Below are positions 18,281 to 30,931 of a stretch of 64,000 bases of DNA, one piece after another. The notes beneath the pieces were generated by a model. That model saw only the letters and a program-made list of their open reading frames with translations. It ran no database searches and was not told where the DNA came from. This stretch comes from DASYQD01 sp963846495 (lineage in GTDB: Bacteria; Acidobacteriota; Thermoanaerobaculia; Multivoradales; JAIOJS01), in contig CAWJWP010000016.1 in assembly GCA_963846495.1 (NCBI GenBank), forward strand, positions 310,001 to 374,000, given 5' to 3'. The first letter of the stretch is position 1, and every line of letters begins with the position of its first letter. The translations under genes were made by a program, and so were the position numbers.

Positions 18281-19754
18281 GGGCGGACGCGGCGCGAATC
18301 TCCTGGACGAATGCGCTCAGCATTTCGGGAGAGAACCCAGAACGGCAGTTGACGGCGTAGATGTCGGGACCTTGTAGGCCGGCGTCTGGTTTGTCAGGAG
18401 GCGGCCCGTCCACCAGCGCCGTCCGCAGCCGATGTCGTTCGGCGCGCGCGCGGTGGGCAAAGGCCAACTGCGTTTGGACCCAGGCAGGCTTGGCGCGGCC
18501 ATAGACGAGCACCACGGCGTCTGCCACCTCTAGTTGCTCCTGCTGCGCAAGTCGAATCTGCCTTGGTGTCTCTCCTGGAGACCGCATTGGCGTGACGGCC
18601 GAAGTCACTCCCAGCTTGCGCAACGAATGCTGAATCCGTGCAGCCAGCTCGCGATCGACGGAGTCGGCGTTGACATACACATAAAGACCATGGGTAGCGC
18701 CCGCGTCGAGTTTGGGCGGCACCGGCGGCGAGTGGAGACCAGAGAGGCCAGCCTGCAATCGCTGGAGGCGCTGCCGGACCTCCCGTTTGAACTCTTCGAG
18801 CCGGCTTGCCATCACAGCAGCACCGACGAGGAGCTGGCCGTAGTTGGCGTTGGCGCGCGTCACTGCGGCTGCATCGATGTCTCGCGAGCGCCATTGACAG
18901 AGTTCCACGCCGCGTTCTCGAGCGGTTCTTGCAGCTGTCGCCGCCTGCAGAGCCACGAACGAAGTGTCGTTCCAGGTCGGCCTGTAACCCTCGCGCGGAC
19001 CGAGAAGCTGAAGAAGGAGAACGGCACGACCTAGATCGTCCTGCAGACGCTCGAGATAGGGATCCCTGCTCTCGCGAGGGTAGGGGGCTGCCGGCCTTAC
19101 GTCGTAGCCGAGCTGCCTGAGCGTCGCGACAACGCTCTCGCGCTCTTCAAGGAGATCCTCGGTCGTTTCCGCCACCCAAACTACGGGAGCGGTTGATCGC
19201 TCGGAACCCTCGGCCCTGGTGAGCCGCCGCCGGATGAGGTGGGCAAGACGGTTTAGGTTGTCCCAGTATTGTGAATCCTCGGCTGGCCTCGGCAGGGGAT
19301 ACCCAAGGAGCCGAGGCGCGATCGATTCGAATTGCCGTTCCCAGAATCGCACCGGGATCAGCTCTCTCAATGCCGGGTGCCAGCCACTCCTTTCCATTGG
19401 GTCGATCTCGACGACGAAGACGCTCTCGTTCTTCTCGAGGGCTTCCTCCTCGAGGAACGTCGTCAGCTCTCGCTGGCACCAGCGCGATCGCTGGTATCCG
19501 GGCGACATCACGAGCAACAAGACGCGGCTGTTTCGCAGATGAGTGTGCAATGCCGGCGTGACGGCCTCGTTGCCAGCGAGCTTGTGGTCCATGAAGACGC
19601 TGGGAGGCCTCCCGAGCAGACGCCGCAGGACCTTCTCGAGCTCGTCCGCGAGCGTGGTCACCCACCCCTTTGACGCACCCAAAGGAATCTCGTTGTCCAC
19701 GTGGGCATAGCTGACAAACACGTCAAAGGGACTGCCGTTCATCGGGGCGTCCAC
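18273..19754 (-). CDS. Multi-TIR-domain protein coupled to the STAND-patatin gene
   Basis: About 493 residues. The N-terminal TIR domain begins SPFDVFVSYAHVDNE, continues VFMDHKLAGNEAVTPALHTH, LLLVMSPGYQRSRWCQRELT and ends near residue 185. The W-C-x-x-E-L element holds the glutamate that is catalytic in TIR NADases. A second TIR/DUF4062-like domain follows (VVWVAETTEDLLEERESVVA; GYDVRPAAPYPRESRDPYLE; AVLLLQLLGPREGYRPTW), then a third TIR-like fold (GLYVYVNADSVDRELAARIQ; VADAVVLVYGRAKPAWVQTQ). GTG 19754 is chosen since GGAG stands five bases ahead; ATG 19742 and GTG 19769 are alternatives. It overlaps the STAND gene by eight bases. GC content is lower than in surrounding genes. Role inferred: sensor or NAD-consuming partner in defence. 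Confidence 0.8.
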   Translation of the reverse strand: MDAPMNGSPFDVFVSYAHVDNEIPLGASKGWVTTLADELEKVLRRLLGRPPSVFMDHKLAGNEAVTPALHTHLRNSRVLLLVMSPGYQRSRWCQRELTTFLEEEALEKNESVFVVEIDPMERSGWHPALRELIPVRFWERQFESIAPRLLGYPLPRPAEDSQYWDNLNRLAHLIRRRLTRAEGSERSTAPVVWVAETTEDLLEERESVVATLRQLGYDVRPAAPYPRESRDPYLERLQDDLGRAVLLLQLLGPREGYRPTWNDTSFVALQAATAARTARERGVELCQWRSRDIDAAAVTRANANYGQLLVGAAVMASRLEEFKREVRQRLQRLQAGLSGLHSPPVPPKLDAGATHGLYVYVNADSVDRELAARIQHSLRKLGVTSAVTPMRSPGETPRQIRLAQQEQLEVADAVVLVYGRAKPAWVQTQLAFAHRARAERHRLRTALVDGPPPDKPDAGLQGPDIYAVNCRSGFSPEMLSAFVQEIRAASAHG

Positions 19755-20008
19755 GCCACTCCACTCCACAGCGGGTATCTTGATTCAGCATTCAGCTTGC
19801 CGGCTGCCGCCGACGGCGTCAAGTAGCTGTGGACGCGGCCATCGCATGGGAACACAGGCGAGGAACCCGCCGCGTCAATCAGGCTAAGATGGGCTCGCGC
19901 AGCCGCACAGCGACCCAGCTTGCCGCATGTCGACGGCCTCGATTCCGATCCATGACCACGCCGGGTCCGACGTGATCGCTCGAGCCACGAAGGCGCCGCA
20001 GCGCCGCC
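19755..20008. other. Divergent intergenic region between TIR gene and giant kinase
   Basis: This stretch separates two divergent genes and has no ORF I trust. It contains a tandem seven-base repeat (ATTCAGC twice, 19783-19796) close to the TIR gene, which may be a binding site. Composition is AT-richer near the TIR gene and GC-rich near the kinase. Confidence 0.4.
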
Positions 20009-23000
20009 ATGCCCGACTTCCCCGCCGACCTCGGACCGCATAGCCGGATCGAGCTGCGCCGCTGGCTCGGCGAGGGCGCCAGCGGCACGGTCTACGAGGC
20101 GTGGGACTCCGGGCGCGGCGCGGCGGTGGCGGTGAAGGTGCTGCGGCAACTCGGCCCCGCCGACCTCTACCGCTTCAAGAACGAGTTCCGCACCCTGGCG
20201 GACGTCGTCCACCCCAACTTGGTGCAGTTGTACGAGCTCTTCTCGGACGGCCAGACGTGGTCGTTCACCATGGAGCTCGTCGACGGCGTCGACTTCACGA
20301 CCTGGGTGCGCGGCGACCGCGAGCTCGACGAGGCGCGCACGGGCTCGCAGCCGACGATGCGGGCGGTGCCCGACGGCGCGCTGCTGGCGAGCGACGGGTC
20401 TTCGCGCGCGAGCGGCGGCAGTCGCGGCACGGGAAGCGGCAGCAGCAGCGGTGCAAGCGGCAGCGGCAGCGGCAGCAGCCACGGAGCTCGTGGTCATGGC
20501 GATCGCAGCGACGCGGCTCTCGCCGGCGATGACGTCGCCGGCGACAGCGCCGCCTCCGAGGCGCGCGAGCTCGAGCCGCCCCCGCGCGACGCCGGCTTCG
20601 ACGAAGGACGCCTGCGCGGCGCCCTCGTCCAGCTCGCCCACGGCCTCTCCGCCCTCCACGGCGCCGGCAAGCTGCACCGCGACCTCAAGCCCTCGAACGT
20701 GCTGGTGGCGCCCAACGGCCGCGTCGTGCTGCTCGACTTCGGCTTGATCCGCGACGCCGAGCCCAACCAGACCTACCAGAGCCTCCACGAGGGGATCGTC
20801 GGCACGCCCGCCTACATGGCGCCCGAGCAGGCCGCCGGCCTGGAGGTGAGCACGGCGAGCGACTGGTACGCCGTCGGCGCCATGCTCTACGAGACGCTCG
20901 CCGGCCGCCCGCCGTTCGTCGGCCGCGGTCTGCAAGTCCTCGTCGAGAAGCAGTCGATCGACCCGCCGCCGCCGCACCTGTGGATGCGCGTCGTCGACGC
21001 CGCGGCGCAGGCGCGCGACCTCCAGGACCTGGCGATGGAACTGCTCGCCCGCGACGCCGCACGACGGCCGTCGGGGCGCGCCGTGCTGCGGCGGCTGGGC
21101 GCCGGCGCGGCGCCGCGCGGGCCGTTCGCCAGCCAGTCGACGTCGTGGCCGACGACGCCCTGGCTCGTCGGCCGCGAGCGCGAGCTGCAGGCGCTGCGCG
21201 AGGCCTACGACGCGTCGCGGCGGCGGCAGGTGACGGTGCTCGTCGGCGGCGCGCCCGGATCGGGCAAGAGCGCCCTCGCCCGCACCTTCCTCGACGCGCT
21301 GCGCACGACGCCGGCGCCCGGCGAGACCGCCGTCGTCGAAGCCTCGGAGCCGGTCGTGCTCACCGGCCGCTGCTACCTCAACGAGTCGCTGCCCTACAAG
21401 GCCGTCGACAGCCTGATGGACGCGCTGAGCCGCTACCTGCGCGGCCTGCCGCGCGAGGAGGCGCAGGCGCTGATGCCCGCCGACGTGCAGGCGCTGGCGC
21501 GCCTGTTCCCGGTGCTCGGCCGCGTCGAGGCGGTGTCGGCGGCCGAGCGCAAGGTGCTCGAGGTGCCCGACTCGCTCGAGCTGCGGCGCCGCGCCTTCGG
21601 CGCCCTGCGCGAGCTCTTCGGTCGCATGGCGGCGCGCCAGCCGCTGGTGCTCTTCATCGACGACCTGCAGTGGGGCGACGCCGACAGCGCCGCGCTCCTC
21701 GCCGAGCTGGCGCGGCCACCCGAGCCGCCGCCGCTGCTGCTCGTCGGCGGCGTACGCACCGGCGAGGGCGGTGCCTCTCCGCTCGTCGAGAGCCTGCGCA
21801 AGTCGGCGAGCGTCGCCACGGGCGGCCTCGAGCTGCGCGAGATCGAGGTCGGCCCGCTGGCGATGACCGACGCCGAGACGATGGCGCGCCACCTGCTCGT
21901 CGAGCGGCCGCCCGAGGCGCCGTCCGGCGAGATCCCGCCCGACGCCGCGGCGCAGCTGCGCGCCGAGATCGGCGCCGCCCATCGCGGCCCGCGGCCGGCA
22001 GCGGATGCGCCGCAACCGCCGCCCCCGCTCGGCCGCAGCATCGTCGCCTCCGAGCTCGAGCGCCGTGGCAGTTTGCTGCGCCCCGCGAGCGGCAGCGTCG
22101 GTGAAGGCGTGGTGCGCGAGCTGCGCGGTCCGACGGTGCCCTTGCTACATGCCGCCGACTCGGCGCTCGCCATCGTGCTCGCCCGCGCCTCCGGCGGCAA
22201 CCCGTTCTTCCTGCTCGCGCTGGTGCGCTACGCGCAGGCGCTCGCCGAGCCCGACCCGCGGCTCACCGGCGCCGCCGTCGGCGGCCCCGGCGGCGAGGCG
22301 GCGGGTGCGGGTACGAGCGGCCGCTCCTTTTCCTTCCCTTCGCTCGACGCGCTCGTGCGCGCGCTGCTCGGCCGCCTGCCGGCGGACGCGCGCGCCCTGC
22401 TCGAGGTGCTCGCGGTGGCGGCGCACCCGCTGTCGCTCAACGCCGCCGCCAACGCGGCGCGCGTCGAGTCGAACCTGCAGGCGGCGCTCACCGTGCTGCG
22501 CGGCGGCAAGCTGGTCATCGTGCGCGAGGCGGCCGGCACGCGCTGGATCGAGCCCTACCTGACGCGCATCGCCGAGGCCGTCGCCGGCGTGCTCGACGCC
22601 GAGAAGCAGCGCGCCCTCCACGCCCGCATCGCCGCCGCCCTGCTGCTCGATCCGCACGTCGACCCCGAGGCGCTGGCGCTCCACTACCGCGCCGCCGGCG
22701 AGGAGACGCGCGCCGCCGAGTACGCGCTGCAGGCGGCGCGGCGCGCCCGCGAAGCGCTCGCCTTCGACCGCGAGGTGGAGCTGCTGCGACTGGTGCTCGA
22801 GCTCGGCGGCCAGGGCGAGGCCGAGCGCCGCGCTTTGAACGTCGAGCTCGGCGAAGCCGCGACCAACGCCGGCCGCGGCGCCGAGGCGGCTGCCGCCTAC
22901 ATGGCCGCGGCGCCCGGCGCCAAGGCCGGCGAGGCGCTCGAGCTGCGCCGGCGCGCTGCCGAGCAGCTGCTCATCTCGGGCCGCATCGACGAAGGCCTCG

Positions 23001-24340
23001 CCGCCATCGAGGAGGTGCTCGCCGCCATCGGCATGCGGATGCCGAAGACGCCGCGCGCGGCGTTCCTCTCGCTCGCCTACCGGCGCTTGCGGCTGCGCCT
23101 GCGCGGCACGCGCTTCAAGGAGCGCGACTCGACGCAGGTCGCTGCCGAGCGCCTGATCGCCATCGACACTTGTTGGTCGGTGACCGTCGGTCTCGGCCTC
23201 GTCGATACCTTCCGCGGCCTCGACTTCGGCACCCGCGGCCTGTTGCTGGCCCTCGACGCCGGCGAGCCGGCGCGGGTGGCGCGCGCGCTGGCGCTCGAGA
23301 TCGCCGTCTCCGGCACCGGCGGCACCAAGACCGCCGAGGCGACCGAGGAGATGGTCAAGCAGGCGATGCGCCTGGCGAAGAAGATCGGCGATCCGCGCAT
23401 CGAAGGGCTCGCCACCATGACCTCGGGCATGGCGGCCTATCTGCGCGGCGACTTCGCGCTCGCCCGCGAGCGGCTCGAGCGCGGCGAGCACATCCTGCGC
23501 GAGCGCTGCCGCGGCGTCACCTGGGAGCTCGACACCGCCATCACCATGCACTTCCGCAACCTCATCTTCCTCGGCGACTTCGCCGAGATCCGCCGTCGCC
23601 TGCCGGCCGCGCTCGAAGGCTTCGCCGCCCGCGGCGACCTCTACGCCGAGACCAACGTGCGCTCGCGCATCGCCTGGTTCGCGCGGCTGATGGAGGACCG
23701 CCCGGCGGAGGCGCGCAAGGAGGCGCTGGAGGCGATCGCCCGCTGGTCGCACACGCGCTTCCACCTGCAGCACTACTGGCAGCTCACCGGCCTCGTCGAG
23801 ATCGCGCTCTACGAAGGCAACGGCGAGGCGGCGTGGGCGGAGATCGAGAAGAGCTGGCCCAAGCTCACCGCGACGCACCTGCTGCGCGTGCAGTTCACCG
23901 GCGTCGAGGCGGGGCACCTGCGGCTGCGCGCGGCGCTCGCGGCGATGGCGGCGGCGGGGCTCGACGGCGAGAAGTATCGGAAACTGCAACCGCTGGTGAC
24001 GCGCGAGCTCGCGGGGCTGGAGAAGCGGCGCGTCGCGTGGGCGGAGCCGTTGCTGCAGTTGCTGCGGGCGGGGCTGGCGGCGTTGGAGGGCGATCGCGAG
24101 GGCGCCGCGAAGTTGCTGGCGCAGGCGGCGGAAGGGTGCGATCGAGTGCACCTCGGCTTGTACGGCGCCGCGGCGCGGCTGCGGCTCGGTCAGCTTCAGG
24201 AGCGCGAGGACGAGCCGGCGCGCGCGGCATGGAAGCACTCTGCGCGAGCAGGGGGCGGTGAGCCCGGAGCGTTGGTGCAACGTGCTGGTGCCGGGCGGGT
24301 GGGACGGCTCGCTGGCGAGGGCCGGGGCACCGAAGGCTGA
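20009..24340 (+). CDS. Giant Ser/Thr kinase with AAA ATPase and TPR-like C-terminus (PknK type)
   Basis: The protein has 1,443 residues. The kinase at about 12-360 has WLGEGASGTVYEAWD, VAVKVL, HRDLKPSNVLV, DFGLIR and GTPAYMAPEQ, interrupted by a Gly/Ser-rich low-complexity insert at about 120-190. The second part, from LVGRERELQALREAYDASRR, is a signalling ATPase with Walker A GGAPGSGKS and Walker B LVLFIDDLQWGDAD, as in PknK/MalT-type regulators. The last 550 residues are helical repeats of TPR character. The frame appears to shift near 24235: in another frame the sequence continues as GAVSPERWCNVLVPGGWDGS and ends at 24395, which looks like the natural tail. It is divergent from the TIR gene. 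Kinases of this build link signal input to transcriptional or stress responses. Confidence 0.85.
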   Translation: MPDFPADLGPHSRIELRRWLGEGASGTVYEAWDSGRGAAVAVKVLRQLGPADLYRFKNEFRTLADVVHPNLVQLYELFSDGQTWSFTMELVDGVDFTTWVRGDRELDEARTGSQPTMRAVPDGALLASDGSSRASGGSRGTGSGSSSGASGSGSGSSHGARGHGDRSDAALAGDDVAGDSAASEARELEPPPRDAGFDEGRLRGALVQLAHGLSALHGAGKLHRDLKPSNVLVAPNGRVVLLDFGLIRDAEPNQTYQSLHEGIVGTPAYMAPEQAAGLEVSTASDWYAVGAMLYETLAGRPPFVGRGLQVLVEKQSIDPPPPHLWMRVVDAAAQARDLQDLAMELLARDAARRPSGRAVLRRLGAGAAPRGPFASQSTSWPTTPWLVGRERELQALREAYDASRRRQVTVLVGGAPGSGKSALARTFLDALRTTPAPGETAVVEASEPVVLTGRCYLNESLPYKAVDSLMDALSRYLRGLPREEAQALMPADVQALARLFPVLGRVEAVSAAERKVLEVPDSLELRRRAFGALRELFGRMAARQPLVLFIDDLQWGDADSAALLAELARPPEPPPLLLVGGVRTGEGGASPLVESLRKSASVATGGLELREIEVGPLAMTDAETMARHLLVERPPEAPSGEIPPDAAAQLRAEIGAAHRGPRPAADAPQPPPPLGRSIVASELERRGSLLRPASGSVGEGVVRELRGPTVPLLHAADSALAIVLARASGGNPFFLLALVRYAQALAEPDPRLTGAAVGGPGGEAAGAGTSGRSFSFPSLDALVRALLGRLPADARALLEVLAVAAHPLSLNAAANAARVESNLQAALTVLRGGKLVIVREAAGTRWIEPYLTRIAEAVAGVLDAEKQRALHARIAAALLLDPHVDPEALALHYRAAGEETRAAEYALQAARRAREALAFDREVELLRLVLELGGQGEAERRALNVELGEAATNAGRGAEAAAAYMAAAPGAKAGEALELRRRAAEQLLISGRIDEGLAAIEEVLAAIGMRMPKTPRAAFLSLAYRRLRLRLRGTRFKERDSTQVAAERLIAIDTCWSVTVGLGLVDTFRGLDFGTRGLLLALDAGEPARVARALALEIAVSGTGGTKTAEATEEMVKQAMRLAKKIGDPRIEGLATMTSGMAAYLRGDFALARERLERGEHILRERCRGVTWELDTAITMHFRNLIFLGDFAEIRRRLPAALEGFAARGDLYAETNVRSRIAWFARLMEDRPAEARKEALEAIARWSHTRFHLQHYWQLTGLVEIALYEGNGEAAWAEIEKSWPKLTATHLLRVQFTGVEAGHLRLRAALAAMAAAGLDGEKYRKLQPLVTRELAGLEKRRVAWAEPLLQLLRAGLAALEGDREGAAKLLAQAAEGCDRVHLGLYGAAARLRLGQLQEREDEPARAAWKHSARAGGGEPGALVQRAGAGRVGRLAGEGRGTEG

Positions 24341-24545
24341 GTCGCTCGTCGTGCAGGTGCCGCCGTTCATCGAGGTGGGGACCAAGCGGCGCTGAGGGCG
24401 CAGAGGCTTCAAGGGGCTGGACGGCAATCCAAGGAGCCGGATCCGCGGCGCTCGCAAGTCATTGAAAGGATTGCGTGCGACGGTGGCGATCGTCGGGCAC
24501 TCGACTTGCTGCCGCCGCTCGCCGAACCACTCGCGGAGGAACACC

Positions 24546-25054
24546 ATGGTCGTCTACTGCTCCGTCGCGTCCTTTGCGCTCGATTCGTCGCCGCAGGCCT
24601 TGGCCGACTCGCGCCGGCGCTCGCGCTGCTCGCCCTCCTCGGCTGCCACGACTCGCCGAGCGAGCCGCGCGGCGAAGTCTCCTTGTCGACCATCTCCAAG
24701 GCGGCGATCCCGGGACGCACCGGACCGCTGCTGCGCGAGGTGGTGCGCGACGAGGCGAGGTACGACGCCGTGTGGCGCGAGATGTGGGACAACGTCGCGG
24801 CGAAACCGACGATCGATTTTCAGCGCGAGATGGTGGTCGTCGCCACCTCGGCGCTCACCTGCTTCGGCAACGTCGAGATCGAGCAGATCGAGCGGCAGCG
24901 TGGCACGGTCCTGGTGCGCATGGCCGACTCCACGCCCGGGTCGTTGTGTCTCTGCGGGGCCACGGAGTACGTGCACCACATGGTGCGGGCGACCCGTGTC
25001 GATGGGGAGGCGTTCTTCTCGGTGCGCCCGATCCCACCGACGTGTCCGTCTTGA
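24546..25054 (+). CDS. PrcB-like lipoprotein, frame change near its start
   Basis: A GGAGGAACACC-ATG start at 24546 opens a frame that must shift near 24560 to enter the lipoprotein signal (LAPALALLALLGC, lipobox L-L-G-C). An uninterrupted reading is possible only from a TTG at 24506, without a good ribosome site. The mature part includes LREVVRDEARYDAVWREMW, IDFQREMVVVATSALTCFGN and VEIEQIERQRGTVLVRM, matching the PrcB C-terminal fold (hydrophobic strand, then a basic stretch before a beta pair), which in other bacteria accompanies secreted proteases. It would sit in the outer or inner membrane facing the periplasm. The neighbouring converging gene encodes an M28 peptidase, which fits a protease-linked context. 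Confidence 0.55.
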
Positions 25055-25061
25055 TGGGACG

Positions 25062-27152
25062 CTAGCGCTCGAGCACGCCGGCCGCTTCGAGCGCTTGCAG
25101 GTACTCGACGACGGCCGCGAGCGGCACCGGACCGTTGATCGCGGTGAGCGCGTCGCGGACGTCCTGCGCGCTGCGCCGGCCGTCGACGAGGTTGAGCGCC
25201 TCGTAGGCGTAGTCGCCGCCGCCCCAGCGCGGCTCGGCGGCGAGGAGCGCCAGCTTGCCGTGCGCGCTCGGCGCCGAGCTTCGCCTTCAGGTAGTCGTAG
25301 CCGAAGACGCTCATCGGCCCGCGCGGCGCCGGGCGGCGGCGGAAGACGAGCGCGCCGTCGCCGCTCGTCGCCGGCGCCAACGACACGCCGCCGAGAAGCT
25401 CCACCCAGCCGGCGCAGGAAGCGCTGCGCCTCGTCGTCGAGCGCCGGCGCCGCGGCGCCGGCAGCGGCGCCCGCCGGCGCGACGAAGCGCCGCAGCGACG
25501 CGTGCACCTCGCGCTCGTGCCACCACCAGAAGCGAGCGAGCGCCTCCCCTTCGGCGTGCGGCAGCGCCGCCCGCCGCTCGACGAGCGTCGGCGAGCCGGC
25601 GCGCGCTCGCGGCGCGCAGCACGGCCTCGACGTCGCCGGCGCGCGCGACGTCGAGGTCGGCGAGCACGAGCGCCGACGCGGCCGCCAGGAACGCGGCGCG
25701 CTTCAGCTTCGTGGGATCGATGTTGGCGGCGACGTCGCCGGTCGTGTGGATGTAGCGGTCGGGCCAGTCGTTGAAGTAGATCGCCGGCACGCGGAACGAG
25801 CCTTCGTTCCACACGTCGTGGTCGCTGCCGCCGGTGTAGTCGGAGAGGTCGGCGGCGAGCGGCTCCTTGCCGCCCTCCGGCGCGACGAGCGGCCACTGGG
25901 CGCGGCCGCTCGCTGCGAAGGCGCCGGTCTCGCGGTTCGCCCAGGCGCCGAGCGCCGCCGCCACGTCGTGCACGAACGACGGCAGGCTCGCCGGCCCGCG
26001 GGTGACGTGGAAGACCGCCTTCGTCGCCGGCCCGCCGCCCACCATGTCGAGGTGGATGGCGGCGCGCGCGCGCGAGGCGATCTCGGGCCGGTGGTGGAGC
26101 AGCGCCAGCGTGCCCTCGATCTCGGGCGGGAAGACGAAGCGCAGCGTGCGCGCCGGCCGCGGCAGCCGGCCCTCGGCGATCAGCTTCGACAGCGAGCGCG
26201 CGACCTCGAGGATCGCGGAGCAGCCGCTGGCGTTGTCGTTGGCGCCCGGCCGCGGGTGGTCGAGGTGGCAGCTGAAGGTCACCTCCTCGCCGCGGCGCGC
26301 GGCATCGGCGCCGGGGATCGTCGCCGTCACCACCTGGTAGGCGCCAGTGTGCTGGCCGGCCTTCACGACCGCATGCAGGCGCACGGTCTCGCCGCGCTTC
26401 AGCCGCGCCTGGAAATCGCGCGCCGTCCCGAGCGACACCATGAACGCGAACGTCGGCTTGGCGTTGAAGCTGCCGACGTGCCCCCAGCGCACCAGCGTCG
26501 CGTCGTCGCCCCACCACGCGGTGCGCTGGTTCTGCGCGTAGCTGACGATGCCGGCGGCGCCGAAGCGCTCGACGGCGAGCGGCACGACCGCCTCGGGCTG
26601 CGACGAGACGAGCACGATCTTGCCGCGCACGTCGCGGCCGTCGTAGTCCGCGGCTGCAGTGCCGGCGCCGACGTCGACGAGATCGGCCTCGACGTCGCCG
26701 CTCTCACTGTCCTGCGCCAGCGACAGCGGCACCGCGTCCCAACTGGCGAGCCGCCGCGAGCGCACCCAGCGCGTCGCCGAATCCGCCGCATCGTCGCGCC
26801 GCAGCTCCCACAGCTCCGCAAACTCGGCATCCCACGGCCGCCGCGAGCGCTGCGTGCCATAGAACGTCTCGCCGTCGGCCGGAATCGCGACCACCTGGGC
26901 GTCCGTGAGCCCGTACCGCCGCAGCTCCTCGGCCACGAACCGCGCCGCCTCCGCATACCCGCGCGACCCGCGCATCCGATGCTGCCGCGAGATCAGCTCG
27001 AGATTGCGTTTGGCGAGCTCGCCCGACACCTCCTCGGCGAGCGCCGCCGCGGATCCGAGCGGCAGGAGGGGCGGCGCCTCGCCATGGAGCGGCGCTGCCG
27101 CGAGCAGAAACAGCAGTGGAAAAGCTCGCCGAACGCGGCGGACTGTGATCAT
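25062..27152 (-). CDS. Secreted M28-family metallopeptidase, three frame changes near the 3' end
   Basis: ATG near 27152 is chosen because GGGAGGTG precedes it and a signal peptide follows (VRRAFPLLFLLAAAPLHG). A PA-type insert comes first (VRGKIVLVSSQPEAVVPLAV), then zinc ligands of M28: FSCHLDHP (His, with Asp), GANDNASG (bridging Asp), PEIEGT (Glu pair), HLDMVGGG (Asp) and YIHTTGD (His). The 3' part is broken near 25600, 25415 and 25262, but the pieces join as VERRAALPHAEGEALARFWW, WVELLGGVSLAP and KLALLAAEPRWGGGDYAYEA, ending at the TAG at 25062-25064. The tail resembles a small helical domain that ends LQALEAAGVLER. Expected activity: aminopeptidase or peptidase acting outside the cytoplasm. 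Confidence 0.82.
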
Positions 27153-27333
27153 GGACACACCTCCCGAGTCAGAGTCGAGCGGCGACGCTCGAATAACAAG
27201 TTGTTCCGCGACCGCCGCGAGCGGCGCCCGCTCCACGACACGCGTGCTCGCCTGACGGCTCGCCCGCTTAGTTCGTGACCGGCCGCACGAGCGAGCCGGG
27301 CGCGGCGCGGCGGCTATCATCGCCTCAGCCTCC

Positions 27334-30171
<2,838 letters not shown>

Positions 30172-30192
30172 GGCACGTTGCTCCAACTGCCG

Positions 30193-30210
30193 CCTTACGC
30201 TAAGGTAAGG
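30193..30210. promoter_or_regulatory. Probable VapB operator, perfect inverted repeat
   Basis: Arms CCTTAC (30193-30198) and GTAAGG (30205-30210) are exact complements separated by six bases, 19 bases before the vapB start. Autoregulated antitoxins of the AbrB/MazE fold bind this sort of site. A second GGTAAG lies at 30222-30227, next to the start codon. Confidence 0.55.
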
Positions 30211-30229
30211 ATCGATAGGGCCGGTAAGA

Positions 30230-30469
30230 ATGCCTTCGTCCACACTCACCAGCAAAGGTCAGATCACGCTGCCCAAGGAAATCCGGGATTCCCTCGAGCT
30301 GGAGCCCGGGGACCGGATTGCATTCCGTCTGCGTGCCGATGGCGTCGTGGAGCTCGTGCCCGAGACGGTGGACTTGATGTCGCTGCGCGGCGTCTTCAAG
30401 CCGCGCGTACGGGGCGTCACTGTGGAGGCCATGAACGAAGCCATCCGCAAAAGCGCCGCTCGCCGGTGA
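30230..30469 (+). CDS. vapB: AbrB/MazE-type antitoxin (VapB)
   Basis: The protein has 79 residues. The SpoVT-AbrB swapped-hairpin domain fills residues 3-45 (STLTSKGQITLPKEIRDSLE, then PGDRIAFRLRADGVVELVPE). The C-terminal helix (VTVEAMNEAIRKSAARR) is the part that would occupy the toxin groove. Its TGA stop overlaps the GTG start of the PIN gene by four bases (GTGA at 30466-30469), the usual coupling in VapBC operons. A palindrome ahead of it suggests autorepression. Confidence 0.9.
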   Translation: MPSSTLTSKGQITLPKEIRDSLELEPGDRIAFRLRADGVVELVPETVDLMSLRGVFKPRVRGVTVEAMNEAIRKSAARR

Positions 30470-30861
30470 TCGCTCTCGACACCAACGTCCTCGTTCGCTT
30501 CCTGGTCGAAGACGACGCCGAGCAGACGAAGCGCGCCACCAAGCTGCTGCAGGACGCAGCAGAGGAAGGCTCGCCGTGCTTCGTTCCCAACATCGTCGTT
30601 TGCGAGCTGGTTTGGGTGCTCAGCTCGGCGTACAAAGTGCGCCGGACCGAGATCGCGCGTCACTTGACTGATCTCTTGCGCGCACGGCAGCTCGTGTTCC
30701 GCTCGAGCGACCAGATCGCCGCCGCTCTGTCGGCCTTCCGGGACGGCAGCGGAGACTTCGCGGATTACCTCATCCGCGAGGAGGCGCTGGCAGCTGAATG
30801 CTCCGCAGTTGCGACGTTCGACAAGATGCTGCTGGCGGAAGACGGTTTTCGGCCGGTATAG
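30466..30861 (+). CDS. vapC: PIN-domain toxin (VapC)
   Basis: The protein has 131 residues from GTG 30466. The PIN acidic residues are visible: Asp in ALDTNVLVRF near the N-terminus, Glu in VVCELVWVL, Asp in GSGDFADYLI and Asp in VATFDKML near the C-terminus. Length is normal. It should be a magnesium-dependent RNase restrained by the antitoxin encoded just upstream, with a four-base overlap. Confidence 0.9.
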   Translation: MIALDTNVLVRFLVEDDAEQTKRATKLLQDAAEEGSPCFVPNIVVCELVWVLSSAYKVRRTEIARHLTDLLRARQLVFRSSDQIAAALSAFRDGSGDFADYLIREEALAAECSAVATFDKMLLAEDGFRPV

Positions 30862-30931
30862 CTACCCGGCGTCGATCTTCGTACCCGCGACACCGCCGTG
30901 CCCGGCACGCCGACTGCACGGGCGTCTTCGC

